Part shown: one piece after another, positions 8,154 to 16,149 of the stretch
Position numbering within the stretch: the first letter of the stretch is position 1
How the letters are laid out: every line of letters begins with the position of its first letter
NCBI RefSeq assembly: GCF_014699115.1
Contig: NZ_JACXAD010000010.1
Location: forward strand, 62,001 to 126,000
Reading direction: 5' to 3'
Length of the DNA: 64,000 nt
DNA from: Hymenobacter montanus
GTDB taxonomy: Bacteria > Bacteroidota > Bacteroidia > Cytophagales > Hymenobacteraceae
Position numbers and translations under genes: made by a program
Notes under the pieces: model-generated
Databases searched by the model: none
What the model was told of the DNA's origin: nothing
The model's input: only the letters and a program-made list of their open reading frames with translations

Positions 8154-9560
8154 TTAAAACTGGAAGTAGAGGAACGGGCTATTTTGGCGGGTCATAATCA
8201 AGATGATGCTGCCAACCAAGCCGAGGCCATAAACCATTGCCGTGCGAAAATTCAAGCGAACCGGCTGGTTCCATAGATTTGGATAGGTCATAGAAACTAC
8301 TGTCGCGAATGCCAAAAACAGCAGGCTGATCGGACGCGCTAAGTGCAGCGGAGTAATTGGCTGGTTGCCTGCATAGCCGACCATGTTGCCCAGGATGCGC
8401 AGGGCAATGTTAAAGTCGGTAGCCCGGAAAAATACCCACCCCACGAGTACCAGCAGGAACGTTGCGAATCGTTGGCCCCAAACGGGCAGTTGTTTCAAGG
8501 GGTGACGTACTCCTAGTGCCCGCTCAATGGCTTGCAATACCCCATGGTAAAGTCCCCAAAAGATAAACGTCCAGCCCGCGCCGTGCCAGAGCCCACCCAG
8601 CAGCATCACTAAAATGAGGTTGAGGTAGGTGCGGTACTTGCCTTTGCGGTTGCCACCCAGCGGTACGTATAAATAATCGCGCAGCCAGCTGGACAGGGAA
8701 ATGTGCCAGCGCCGCCAAAAATCCTGCACGCTCGTGGACTGGTAGGGCGAATTAAAATTCTGGATGATTTCAAAGCCAATCATCAGGCCCAATCCCACGG
8801 CCATATCAGAATAGGCCGAGAAATCGAAGTAGATCTGCATGGTGTAAGCTAAGCTGCCCAACCAGGCGTCGAGTACCGTCGTGCCGGTCTTGGCGTTGAA
8901 TACGGCGTCGGCTAGGGGAGCCACGTTGTCGGCAATGACGAGCTTTTTGAGCAAACCGGTCACGAAAAAAACAATTCCCACCGCAAACTTGCCCTCCGAA
9001 TGCTCCCGGTCCTTGAGCTGACGGTCAAGGTCCACGTAACGCATGATGGGCCCCGCGATAAGATGCGGGAACAGCGAAATGAAGCAAAAGAAATCAATGA
9101 TATTATTGGCCGGCTTTACTTCCCGGCGGTAAATATCAATGGTATAGGATAACGACTCGAACGTGTAAAAGCTGATGCCAATGGGTAATACCAGGTTGGC
9201 CAGGATGGGAGCGTAAATAGGCAGGTGCAGCCAGGTAAAAATGCCGTTGAGGGTACCGGCAAAAAAATTGTAATATTTGAAGAAGCCAAGCACCGACAAG
9301 TTTACGATGATGGTCAACGTCATCAGCAGCTTGCGTCGGCTTTCGGTCTCGGCCCGGTACAGGTGTTTGCCAATGACGTAGTCCGAAGCCGTCGAGGCCA
9401 TCATCAGCAAGCAGAAGAGGGGATTCCACCAGCCGTAAAAGACGTAGCTCATCACCGTGAGCCAGGCATTGCGGGCTTTGATGGTCCGCAACACCCCGTA
9501 ATAGACACCGAGTAAAATTGGTAGAAAAACGAACAGGAAAACGTAGCTGTTGAAGAGCAT
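8154..9560 (-). CDS. MBOAT family membrane O-acyltransferase (AlgI-like)
   Basis: Polytopic inner-membrane O-acyltransferase of the MBOAT superfamily, expected to pass acyl groups across the membrane for O-acetylation of a glycan, as AlgI, DltB and PatA do. At 468 residues with around ten hydrophobic segments the size is right. The N-terminal MLFNSYVFLFVFLP, the segment FKYYNFF, and the conserved histidine context GGLWHGAGWTFIFWGLYHG are family hallmarks. It is the first gene of a two-gene operon with the SGNH partner at 6876-8141. This is the usual Bacteroidota arrangement outside alginate producers; the glycan acceptor cannot be named. Confidence 0.9.
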   Translation of the reverse strand: MLFNSYVFLFVFLPILLGVYYGVLRTIKARNAWLTVMSYVFYGWWNPLFCLLMMASTASDYVIGKHLYRAETESRRKLLMTLTIIVNLSVLGFFKYYNFFAGTLNGIFTWLHLPIYAPILANLVLPIGISFYTFESLSYTIDIYRREVKPANNIIDFFCFISLFPHLIAGPIMRYVDLDRQLKDREHSEGKFAVGIVFFVTGLLKKLVIADNVAPLADAVFNAKTGTTVLDAWLGSLAYTMQIYFDFSAYSDMAVGLGLMIGFEIIQNFNSPYQSTSVQDFWRRWHISLSSWLRDYLYVPLGGNRKGKYRTYLNLILVMLLGGLWHGAGWTFIFWGLYHGVLQAIERALGVRHPLKQLPVWGQRFATFLLVLVGWVFFRATDFNIALRILGNMVGYAGNQPITPLHLARPISLLFLAFATVVSMTYPNLWNQPVRLNFRTAMVYGLGLVGSIILIMTRQNSPFLYFQF

Positions 9561-9653
9561 AAAGAAAGCAAGCGCTGGATCAACGCTTCCACAAAACTAC
9601 GATGGCAAGCCCAACCGCCGCCCATGAATCGTTCGTCGGGGGCCGCACCCCCC

Positions 9654-11138
9654 TTACCCAAACACCTTCACCCGCTCGCCCTTGTGCTTGGTTCGCAGGT
9701 GCTGCCGGATAATCTGCTGGATGTCCTTGTTGTCGGCATACGGCTGAATCACCTCCCGGAAATCAGCCAGCTTGCGCGCCGAAAACGTCTCGTCGACGTA
9801 CCCGAAACCCTGGTAGCGCCCGTTCTCCACCAGCACGATGCTCTTTTCCAGCTCGGTGCGGCCGGCGCCGATCACGACGAACGTTTCGTGCTCGTAGCTG
9901 ATGCTGTCGATGGCCTCGTCGACGCGTAGGTTATAGCTCTCGGGGGGCTCCTGGCCCACGCAGGCCCCCTGGCAGCGGTGCACCTGATAGTCGAAGCAGC
10001 CACCCTGCGTTTTGTAGAGGCCGCAGAGCTTCTGGCAGAGGTTGTACTTGGCTACTTTATGGTACAGGAAGCCCTGGGCCTTGAACTGATTGCCAAGGGC
10101 AATGATGGGAATTTCGGCGTTGCGGGCATCGGCCCGGCCGTAGGCCAGGCGCTTGTAGCCCTGTTCGTCGATGCGCAGGTAGATGCCGGCCGGGAACACC
10201 GAGCGCCGTTGCTGCCGGTTGTAGGCGGGCTTTAGCTGCTTGATCAGGTGCGACTCATAGAGCAGCGCGACCAGCTCCGAGCCGGTTAGCTCCCAGGTGA
10301 TATCGGCGATGGAGTTTTTGAACTCCAGGCTCTTGCGCGACTTCACATCCACGGCGAAGTGCTGCTGAATGCGCTTGTAGATGTTAATGCTCTTGCCCAC
10401 GTAAATTACCTCGCCGGCCTCGTTGTGGAAGTAGTACACGCCCGTGGCCTGGGGCAGGCTAGCCACCAGGGCCGGCGATACGAGCGGCGGTATCAGGGCC
10501 GTGCGGATGGCTTCCTGCACGGCGGCCACGCGCTTGGCGGAGGGCGCTTTGGTGCCGTCGGGCCGTCGACCAGCCGGGGCCAGCGCATCCACGCGGGCCA
10601 GGGTATCGGCTTCGGGCGTCCCGTTTGGCCCGGCCTCGCTCTCCTGCGTAATTTTCAGGAGCCGGCCAAAGAGCAGGGCCGTGGCGTGGGCGTCGCCGGC
10701 GGCCCGGTGCCGGCCTTCGAGCGGAATGCCGATGTTCTGGCAGAGTTTGCCCAGGCTGTAGCTGGGCTGACCGGGAATGAGCGACCGGCTCAGGCGCACG
10801 GTGCACAGGGTTTTGCGCGAGTAGTTATAGCCGAGATCAGCAAACTCCTTTTTCAGAAACGAGTAATCGAACCGCACGTTGTGCGCCACAAACACGCAGC
10901 CTTCGGTCATCTCCACCACTTTGCGGGCCACCTCGTGAAACTTGGGCGCGTCGCTCACCATATCGTTGGTGATGCCCGTGAGTTGGGTGATAAAAGGCGG
11001 GATGCCCCGGCCGGGGTTGAGCAGGGTAGCGTATTCATCCACGATCTTTTCGCCGTCGTGGAGGTAAATGGCTATTTCGGTGATGCGGTCCTGAGTGGGC
11101 TGCCCGCCAGTGGTTTCAAGGTCGATAATGGCGTACAA
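9654..11138 (-). CDS. DnaQ-like 3'-5' exonuclease fused to a GIY-YIG nuclease domain
   Basis: A two-domain nuclease. Residues about 1-165 form a DEDDh exonuclease (IDLETTG motif, HNVRFDYSF, and HRAAGDAHA with the general-base His), as in DNA polymerase epsilon/PolC proofreading domains. Residues about 220-310 form a GIY-YIG domain (GVYYFHNEAGEVIYVGKS), related to the UvrC N-terminus and Cho, followed by a Cys-containing C-terminal part. The fusion suggests DNA repair, for instance cleavage plus trimming. I place the start at TTG 11138 (MYAIIDLETTGG) because a perfect -7 box, TACGTTTG, lies at 11175-11182, inside the longer frame to 11210. The protein is then 494 residues. Confidence 0.82.
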   Translation of the reverse strand: MYAIIDLETTGGQPTQDRITEIAIYLHDGEKIVDEYATLLNPGRGIPPFITQLTGITNDMVSDAPKFHEVARKVVEMTEGCVFVAHNVRFDYSFLKKEFADLGYNYSRKTLCTVRLSRSLIPGQPSYSLGKLCQNIGIPLEGRHRAAGDAHATALLFGRLLKITQESEAGPNGTPEADTLARVDALAPAGRRPDGTKAPSAKRVAAVQEAIRTALIPPLVSPALVASLPQATGVYYFHNEAGEVIYVGKSINIYKRIQQHFAVDVKSRKSLEFKNSIADITWELTGSELVALLYESHLIKQLKPAYNRQQRRSVFPAGIYLRIDEQGYKRLAYGRADARNAEIPIIALGNQFKAQGFLYHKVAKYNLCQKLCGLYKTQGGCFDYQVHRCQGACVGQEPPESYNLRVDEAIDSISYEHETFVVIGAGRTELEKSIVLVENGRYQGFGYVDETFSARKLADFREVIQPYADNKDIQQIIRQHLRTKHKGERVKVFG

Positions 11139-11174
11139 GGCGCGGCGAGGGAAGGTGGTCGGTAAGAAAGCTAA

Positions 11175-11182
11175 CAAACGTA
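11175..11182 (-). promoter_or_regulatory. -7 promoter box of the exonuclease/GIY-YIG gene
   Basis: TACGTTTG on the minus strand fits TAnnTTTG and lies 36 nt upstream of the TTG at 11138. A TTG triplet sits 25 nt further upstream, slightly more than the usual 19-23 nt spacing. Its position decides against any start upstream of it. Confidence 0.5.
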
Positions 11183-11462
11183 GCCCGGCATAAGGTTGCG
11201 GCACTGTCAACTTTGAGGTAACCGCTAGCGCAGTGGGCTTTTTGCACTTTCACCAAGGTAAGCAGACTGGCAGAAAACACGCGCTTTTTCTGAACCATCT
11301 AAACCATTAGCACTGGCACTGGGATGGGTGTTCCTTAGAAGGCCGTCGTGCCCTTCAAGAAATAAAGCTGGTTTGCCTGAACTAGGGGTGAGGGGCCTTA
11401 CGGGCGCGGTGGCGCAGTCTGCCCGCCGTTCTAGCCACTCGTAGCCGCACCGGGCACCACAT
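11183..11462. other. Intergenic region without supported gene
   Basis: Between the exonuclease promoter and the terminator of the PA2169-like gene. Open frames here show no recognisable family or start context. No RNA gene seen. Confidence 0.45.
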
Positions 11463-11492
11463 AAAAAAGGCAGCCCCAAAAGGGCTGCCTTT
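11463..11492 (-). terminator. Intrinsic terminator after the PA2169-like gene
   Basis: An 11-bp stem (AAAGGCAGCCC with its complement) with a short loop, followed on the minus strand by six T. It starts 22 nt after the stop codon of the gene at 11515-11988. Confidence 0.8.
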
Positions 11493-11514
11493 CACGATTG
11501 GCTGAGCGCCGGTA

Positions 11515-11988
11515 CTATTTCGCTTGTGCTTTCTGTTGAGTTATCCAGTTTTTGGCTTGCAACACTTGGCCGTGCTGTTGCTGAAGCACGCTTTGAACCT
11601 CAGCGGGCAGGTTGGCCGACTTGAGGGCCGTTTCGTACGCTTGCAGGGCTACGGAGTCGCCGGTTTCGCACTCGCCCAGAATGGCGGTGTCGTTTTGGCC
11701 GGTGATGGCCGATTTGATGTTGATCCAGCCGTGGTGCACGGCGGCGGCGGCATCGGTGAGCAGGCCTTCAACAGTGTTGGTATTCTCGATATTCAAGCCA
11801 AGCTGGCTGGCTTGCTGGGTCAGCTCCGACGCAAACTGAGCCCGCTGCTGAGAAAGCCGGCTTAGTTCTGATTTCAGTTGGGGGTTGCTTACCCCTTCGG
11901 CGGCTTCCTGGTAGCCCTTGGCGCCGGTTTTGTTGATTTCGACCAGATCGTTATAAGCGCGGGCGGCGGTTTCGGTGTTCGTAGTCAT
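11515..11988 (-). CDS. PA2169 family four-helix-bundle protein (DUF2383)
   Basis: A 157-residue all-helical protein of the PA2169/DUF2383 family, with a ferritin-like four-helix-bundle fold predicted for the family. Visible are a helical repeat rich in Gln, Ala and Glu, the segment YNDLVEINKTGAKGYQEAAEG near the start, and HHGWINIKSAITG in the middle. Family members are often stress-induced in Bacteroidota, but no enzymatic activity is established. It has its own terminator, so it is probably monocistronic. The start is ATG at 11988. Confidence 0.85.
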   Translation of the reverse strand: MTTNTETAARAYNDLVEINKTGAKGYQEAAEGVSNPQLKSELSRLSQQRAQFASELTQQASQLGLNIENTNTVEGLLTDAAAAVHHGWINIKSAITGQNDTAILGECETGDSVALQAYETALKSANLPAEVQSVLQQQHGQVLQAKNWITQQKAQAK

Positions 11989-12084
11989 GGATTTGTAAGA
12001 ATTATATGGAAAGAAAAGAATGTAGGCTAACGTATACTGCCAAGGGGCCGCCGTGGTTGCATTAAAAAGGCTGGCGGGCCCGGC

Positions 12085-13278
12085 TCAGATCCGCTTGAGC
12101 ATGTGCCAGAACTTGCTCAGCAAGCCGGGCTTGTCGTCGGATTTGTCTTTGGGGGTATCCTCGCCGTCGGTCACGTCGCCGAGCAGGAAGCCCCAGGGTG
12201 CCGTGGTCTTGTTCGCGTCGAATACCACCTTCAGCACGGCAATCAGCGGAATGCTCAGAATCATCCCCGGCGTGCCCCACAACTCGCCGCCGAGAATAAG
12301 GGCTATGATGGCCGCCATGGGGTTAATGCTCACCTTGGAGCCGGTAATGGTGGGGGTAATGAAGTTGCCTTCCAGGAACTGCACGAACACGAACACCCCC
12401 ACCACGCCCGCCGCCTTCGCCGGGGAACCCGTTTCTACCAGCGTAATCAGCGCCGGGATGGTGGCGCCAATCATAATGCCGATGTAGGGAATAACGGCGA
12501 GTACGGAAGCGAAAATGGCAAAAAAGACCGCGAACTTCACTCCCAGCAGCAGCAGGCCGATGGCGTTGAGCACCGACACGATGACGATGACCGTGAGCAG
12601 CCCGGAGATGTACGCCTGCACCACTGTCTGAATGCTGTCCATGGTGTGCAGCACGCTCGTGCGCTTATCCGGCGCCACAAACCGGAACATGAACTGCCGC
12701 ATGTGGTCGCGGTAGTACAGAAAGCAAAAAATGTAGATCGGAATCAGGGTCAGCACGCTCAGCACGCCGGCGGTAGTGCTGATGGTACTGCCCAGAAAGC
12801 CGCCGGCCGACTTCTTGGCCGAGCTCAGCGAGGAGTCGATGAGCTCGTCTTTACTCATCACCCGCATCCCAAACCGGTCGTGCAGCCACCGCTGGCCCTG
12901 GTCCAGGAATACCACCAGCTTCTGCTGAATCAGGGGCAGCTCCGCTTTCAGATCTATTATCTGGGTGCCAAACACAATGAACAGCCCCACGATGCCGCTT
13001 ACCAGCAGGAAAATGGCGGCGATGATGGCTAGGGCCCGGGGCCACCGCCAGCGTTCGAGCTTAGTGACCATGGGCAGGAGCAGGGTGGCGAGCAGGGCCG
13101 CAAAAAACAGCGGCAGCAGAATGCCGTCGAGCCGGTGCAGCACAAACACCAGGAGCGACAGCCCAATGAGCAGGAAGGTGTAGTGCACGGCCGGCGCCAG
13201 CTTGGCTTCGGGGGCCGCCGAGGGTTGCTGGCCAGGGTGGGAGCGCGGCGTTACTCGGTTGAGGAGCGGAGGAAACAT
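12085..13278 (-). CDS. AI-2E family transporter (PerM-like)
   Basis: Polytopic inner-membrane protein of the AI-2E/PerM (UPF0118) family. Members include TqsA, linked to autoinducer-2 export, and Na+/H+ antiporters, so the name does not fix the substrate. About eight hydrophobic segments are visible, with the family region VIPYIGIMIGATIPALITLVETG and the later GSKVSINPMAAIIALILGGELWG. There is a charged C-terminal tail (about 365-397). The ATG at 13278 is followed by a 30-residue polar N-terminus before the first helix; a start slightly downstream cannot be excluded. It is divergent from the topoisomerase gene at 13460. Confidence 0.85.
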   Translation of the reverse strand: MFPPLLNRVTPRSHPGQQPSAAPEAKLAPAVHYTFLLIGLSLLVFVLHRLDGILLPLFFAALLATLLLPMVTKLERWRWPRALAIIAAIFLLVSGIVGLFIVFGTQIIDLKAELPLIQQKLVVFLDQGQRWLHDRFGMRVMSKDELIDSSLSSAKKSAGGFLGSTISTTAGVLSVLTLIPIYIFCFLYYRDHMRQFMFRFVAPDKRTSVLHTMDSIQTVVQAYISGLLTVIVIVSVLNAIGLLLLGVKFAVFFAIFASVLAVIPYIGIMIGATIPALITLVETGSPAKAAGVVGVFVFVQFLEGNFITPTITGSKVSINPMAAIIALILGGELWGTPGMILSIPLIAVLKVVFDANKTTAPWGFLLGDVTDGEDTPKDKSDDKPGLLSKFWHMLKRI

Positions 13279-13459
13279 GCGAGAGAAGAGAAGAAGAGGA
13301 ATGTGGCGGGCCGGATCCCAGCGGGTGAACCCCGGCCTCCTAAACGGTGTTGAAAGCTAAACTAATTAGCGGGGCGATACTAAACAAACTGGCAATATTT
13401 CTTGCCCCCCCGCTTATTTCTGCGTTATTTTACCGCAAAACTGGACAACAGTTGCCCCA

Positions 13460-15397
13460 ATGAACAAAGAACTATTGACTGACGCTCCGGAAGTACAGAC
13501 GAAAGTCGCCGACCACGGCTATAATGAAGACAGCATTCGCTCGCTGGACTGGCGCGAGCACATCCGCCTGCGGCCCGGCATGTACATCGGCAAGCTGGGC
13601 GACGGCTCCGCGTACGACGATGGCATCTACGTGCTGGTGAAGGAGGTAGTCGATAACTGCATCGACGAGCACGTGATGGGCCACGGCCGGACCATCGACA
13701 TCAAGATTTCCGACTCCCGAGTGCAGGTGCGCGACTACGGGCGCGGCATCCCGCTCGGCAAGGTGGTCGACGTGGTGAGCAAGATCAACACGGGCGGCAA
13801 ATACGACTCCAAAGTGTTTCAGAAATCGGTGGGCCTCAACGGGGTGGGCACCAAAGCTGTGAACGCGCTGAGCGGCTACTTCCTGGTGCAGAGCGTGCGC
13901 GATGGGGTGATGAAGTCGGCCGAGTTTGCCCAGGGCAAGCTGGTGCACGACCCGAAGCCGCAGAAAACCAGCCAGCGCAACGGCACACTGGTCGCCTTTC
14001 AGCCCGACGACACGATTTTCAAGAACTACCGCTTCATTCCGGAGTACCTCGAAAATCAGATCTGGAACTACGTCTACCTCAACGCCGGGCTGACCATCAA
14101 CTTCAATGGGCAAAAATACTACTCCGAAAACGGGCTGCTCGATCTGCTCGCCCGCAAGGCCGACGTTGAGCACCTGCGCTATCCCATCATCCATCTGAAA
14201 GGGCCGGACATTGAGCTGGCCATGACCCACGGTAACGACTACGGTGAGGAGTACTATTCCTTCGTGAACGGGCAGTACACCACCCAAGGCGGCACTCACC
14301 TGGCGGCTTTCCGCGAGGCGGTGGTGAAAACCGTGCGCGAGCACTACGGCAAGGAGTACGACGCGGCCGACATTCGCGCGTCCATCATCGCCGCCATTTC
14401 GGTGCGGGTGCAGGAGCCCGTGTTTGAGTCGCAAACCAAAACCAAGCTGGGCTCAACCAATATGGGCGAAGATGGCCCCACGGTGCGGGGCTTCATCCTG
14501 GACTTCGTGAAGGAGCAGCTCGACAACTACCTGCACAAAAACCCGGTGGCCAAGGAAAACCTGCGCAAGCGCATCGAGCAGAGCGAGCGCGAGCGTAAGG
14601 ACATGGCGGGGGTGAAAAAGCTGGCCAACCAGCGCGCCAAGAAAGCCAACCTGCACAACCGCAAGCTGCGCGACTGCCGCTTCCACCTGGGCGAAAACGC
14701 CAAGGATGGGGCCGAAAAAGAGCTGCTCACCACGCTCTTTATTACCGAGGGCGACTCGGCCTCGGGCAGCATCACTAAAAGCCGCAATGTGGAGCTGGAG
14801 GCCGTGTTCAGCCTGCGCGGCAAGCCACTGAACTGCTTTGGGCTGAAAAAGAAAATCGTGTACGAAAACGAGGAGCTCAACCTGTTGCAGCACGCCCTCA
14901 ACATCGAGGAAGGCATCGAGCACCTGCGCTACAACCGCGTGGTGGTGGCCACCGATGCCGACGTCGACGGCATGCACATTCGCCTGCTGCTGCTCACCTT
15001 CTTTCTCCAGTTCTTCCCCGATCTGGTGCGCAACGGCCACGTGTTCATCCTCGAAACGCCGCTGTTTCGCGTCCGCAATAAGAAAGAAACCATTTACTGC
15101 TACAACGAGCAGGAAAAGCAGGCCGCCATGCGTAAGCTGGGCCGCAATCCCGAAATCACCCGTTTTAAGGGCCTGGGCGAGATCTCGCCGGAGGAGTTCG
15201 GCAAATTCATCGGCGAAAACATCAAGCTCGAGCCAGTTATCCTACAATCCGACCGTAGCATTCAGCAAGTGCTGACGTACTACATGGGAAAAAACACCCC
15301 TGACCGTCAGAACTTTATCATTGATAACCTGCGCCTTGAAAAGGATTTGATAACCAGCGACGTGCTCCCCGTGGCCGAGATAGTGGAAACCGAATAG
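13460..15397 (+). CDS. parE: Type IIA topoisomerase subunit B (ParE/GyrB-like, probably topoisomerase IV)
   Basis: ATPase and TOPRIM subunit of a type IIA DNA topoisomerase. The GHKL ATPase domain has [12 protein letters not shown] (Mg/ATP Asn) and [14 protein letters not shown], then the transducer; the TOPRIM motifs are [11 protein letters not shown] near residue 428 and DADVDGMHI near residue 498. At 645 residues it lacks the large insert of enterobacterial GyrB and fits Bacteroidota topoisomerase IV subunit B. The partner subunit A starts 752 nt downstream on the same strand. The two genes may be transcribed separately because hairpins and a GC-poor gap lie between them. The ParE rather than GyrB assignment is inferred from this pairing and length. 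Confidence 0.88.
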   Translation: MNKELLTDAPEVQTKVADHGYNEDSIRSLDWREHIRLRPGMYIGKLGDGSAYDDGIYVLVKEVVDNCIDEHVMGHGRTIDIKISDSRVQVRDYGRGIPLGKVVDVVSKINTGGKYDSKVFQKSVGLNGVGTKAVNALSGYFLVQSVRDGVMKSAEFAQGKLVHDPKPQKTSQRNGTLVAFQPDDTIFKNYRFIPEYLENQIWNYVYLNAGLTINFNGQKYYSENGLLDLLARKADVEHLRYPIIHLKGPDIELAMTHGNDYGEEYYSFVNGQYTTQGGTHLAAFREAVVKTVREHYGKEYDAADIRASIIAAISVRVQEPVFESQTKTKLGSTNMGEDGPTVRGFILDFVKEQLDNYLHKNPVAKENLRKRIEQSERERKDMAGVKKLANQRAKKANLHNRKLRDCRFHLGENAKDGAEKELLTTLFITEGDSASGSITKSRNVELEAVFSLRGKPLNCFGLKKKIVYENEELNLLQHALNIEEGIEHLRYNRVVVATDADVDGMHIRLLLLTFFLQFFPDLVRNGHVFILETPLFRVRNKKETIYCYNEQEKQAAMRKLGRNPEITRFKGLGEISPEEFGKFIGENIKLEPVILQSDRSIQQVLTYYMGKNTPDRQNFIIDNLRLEKDLITSDVLPVAEIVETE

Positions 15398-15405
15398 AGC
15401 GGGCG

Positions 15406-15444
15406 ACCAAGGCCCGTTTGGTAACTACCAAACGGAGCCTTGGT
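15406..15444 (+). terminator. Hairpin after the topoisomerase B gene
   Basis: A stem of about 17 bp (ACCAAGGCCCGTTTGGT with its near-complement, one bulge) around a 4-nt loop starts 9 nt after the stop codon. No long T-run follows, so termination efficiency is uncertain. Confidence 0.55.
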
Positions 15445-16109
15445 TGTCTAACCAAAACCGCGCTTATCATTCGGGTCAAATAGCTGATCATGGGTCTATT
15501 CGAAAGCGCTGGTCCTGTGGGGTAGCTTGCTCAGGATAATAGTCTGCGAAGCGTGAACGGAGCTTTCTGCTTTGCTGCGCCCGCCAGGAGCTAGCATTCA
15601 GGCTTGGGCGAATCGGCACTTAAGCAATCGAAAGGCTTTGCTCAGTAAACTTTAACGGACCAGAAAATTTCTGGCCAAGATTCAATTTAATCATAGAAAG
15701 TAACAAAAGATTGCTTTTGAACGGGTTAACCTGGTAGAGTGAACGAAAAAGAAAAAAAATTACAAGCTTTTGGGCCCTGAATTTTGGTCATGTTTAATTT
15801 TCTCCGTAGGTTTGAATCGCCGCCTAGGGGTAGACTAGTCGGCACATTCCGGAAAAGCCCGAGCCTTTGGCTCGGGCTTTTTTTGTTTTTATCAAAAGAA
15901 TCTGCTGCCAAGCTTTAGGCCGAGGGGCCGATAAAAAGTTTGGCTATTATTTTTAGTTTGCGTGCCAATGAATAATTGCCGTAATTTGAAGGATTAGCCG
16001 CTTTGTATTCCTGACCCAAGCGGGCCTGGCTTACCTGATGGCTAAATATTTTGGGAACTTTCCGGCCCGGCTACTGATTGTGATTTACGGCGCTCCGCGC
16101 TGATTCTGG
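15445..16109. other. Long intergenic region between topoisomerase subunit genes
   Basis: About 660 nt with lower GC than the flanking genes. It contains a 7-bp palindromic hairpin near 15660 (CCAGAAA...TTTCTGG), a strong plus-strand terminator at 15853-15887 not attached to any gene, and the parC promoter at its end. No protein-coding frame with a credible start was found; the open frame that overlaps the terminator runs through the hairpin and is rejected. Confidence 0.5.
15853..15887 (+). terminator. Orphan intrinsic terminator
   Basis: The stem AAGCCCGAGCC/GGCTCGGGCTT with a very short loop is followed by seven T and a further T-rich stretch on the plus strand. The nearest upstream plus-strand gene ends more than 450 nt away, past another hairpin, so this terminator probably serves an unannotated short RNA. 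Confidence 0.75.
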
Positions 16110-16117
16110 TATTTTTG
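16110..16117 (+). promoter_or_regulatory. -7 promoter box of the topoisomerase A gene
   Basis: TATTTTTG fits TAnnTTTG and lies 32 nt upstream of the GTG start at 16150, giving a short leader. No clear -33 TTG at the optimal distance. Confidence 0.5.
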
Positions 16118-16149
16118 ACGGCAGTTCGCCGACTTCTTTCGTTTCCCTC

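Noticed and set aside
11225..11479. 84-codon minus-strand frame in the gap before the exonuclease gene
   Set aside because: No family match, no promoter, and it overlaps the terminator of the PA2169-like gene.
15800..15850. GGTTTGAATC-like sequence resembling a tRNA T-arm
   Set aside because: No complementary acceptor or D- and anticodon arms fold around it.
15726..15911. Minus-strand open frame of 61 codons across the orphan terminator
   Set aside because: It contains the terminator stem in its sequence, has no promoter or homology, and has unusual composition.
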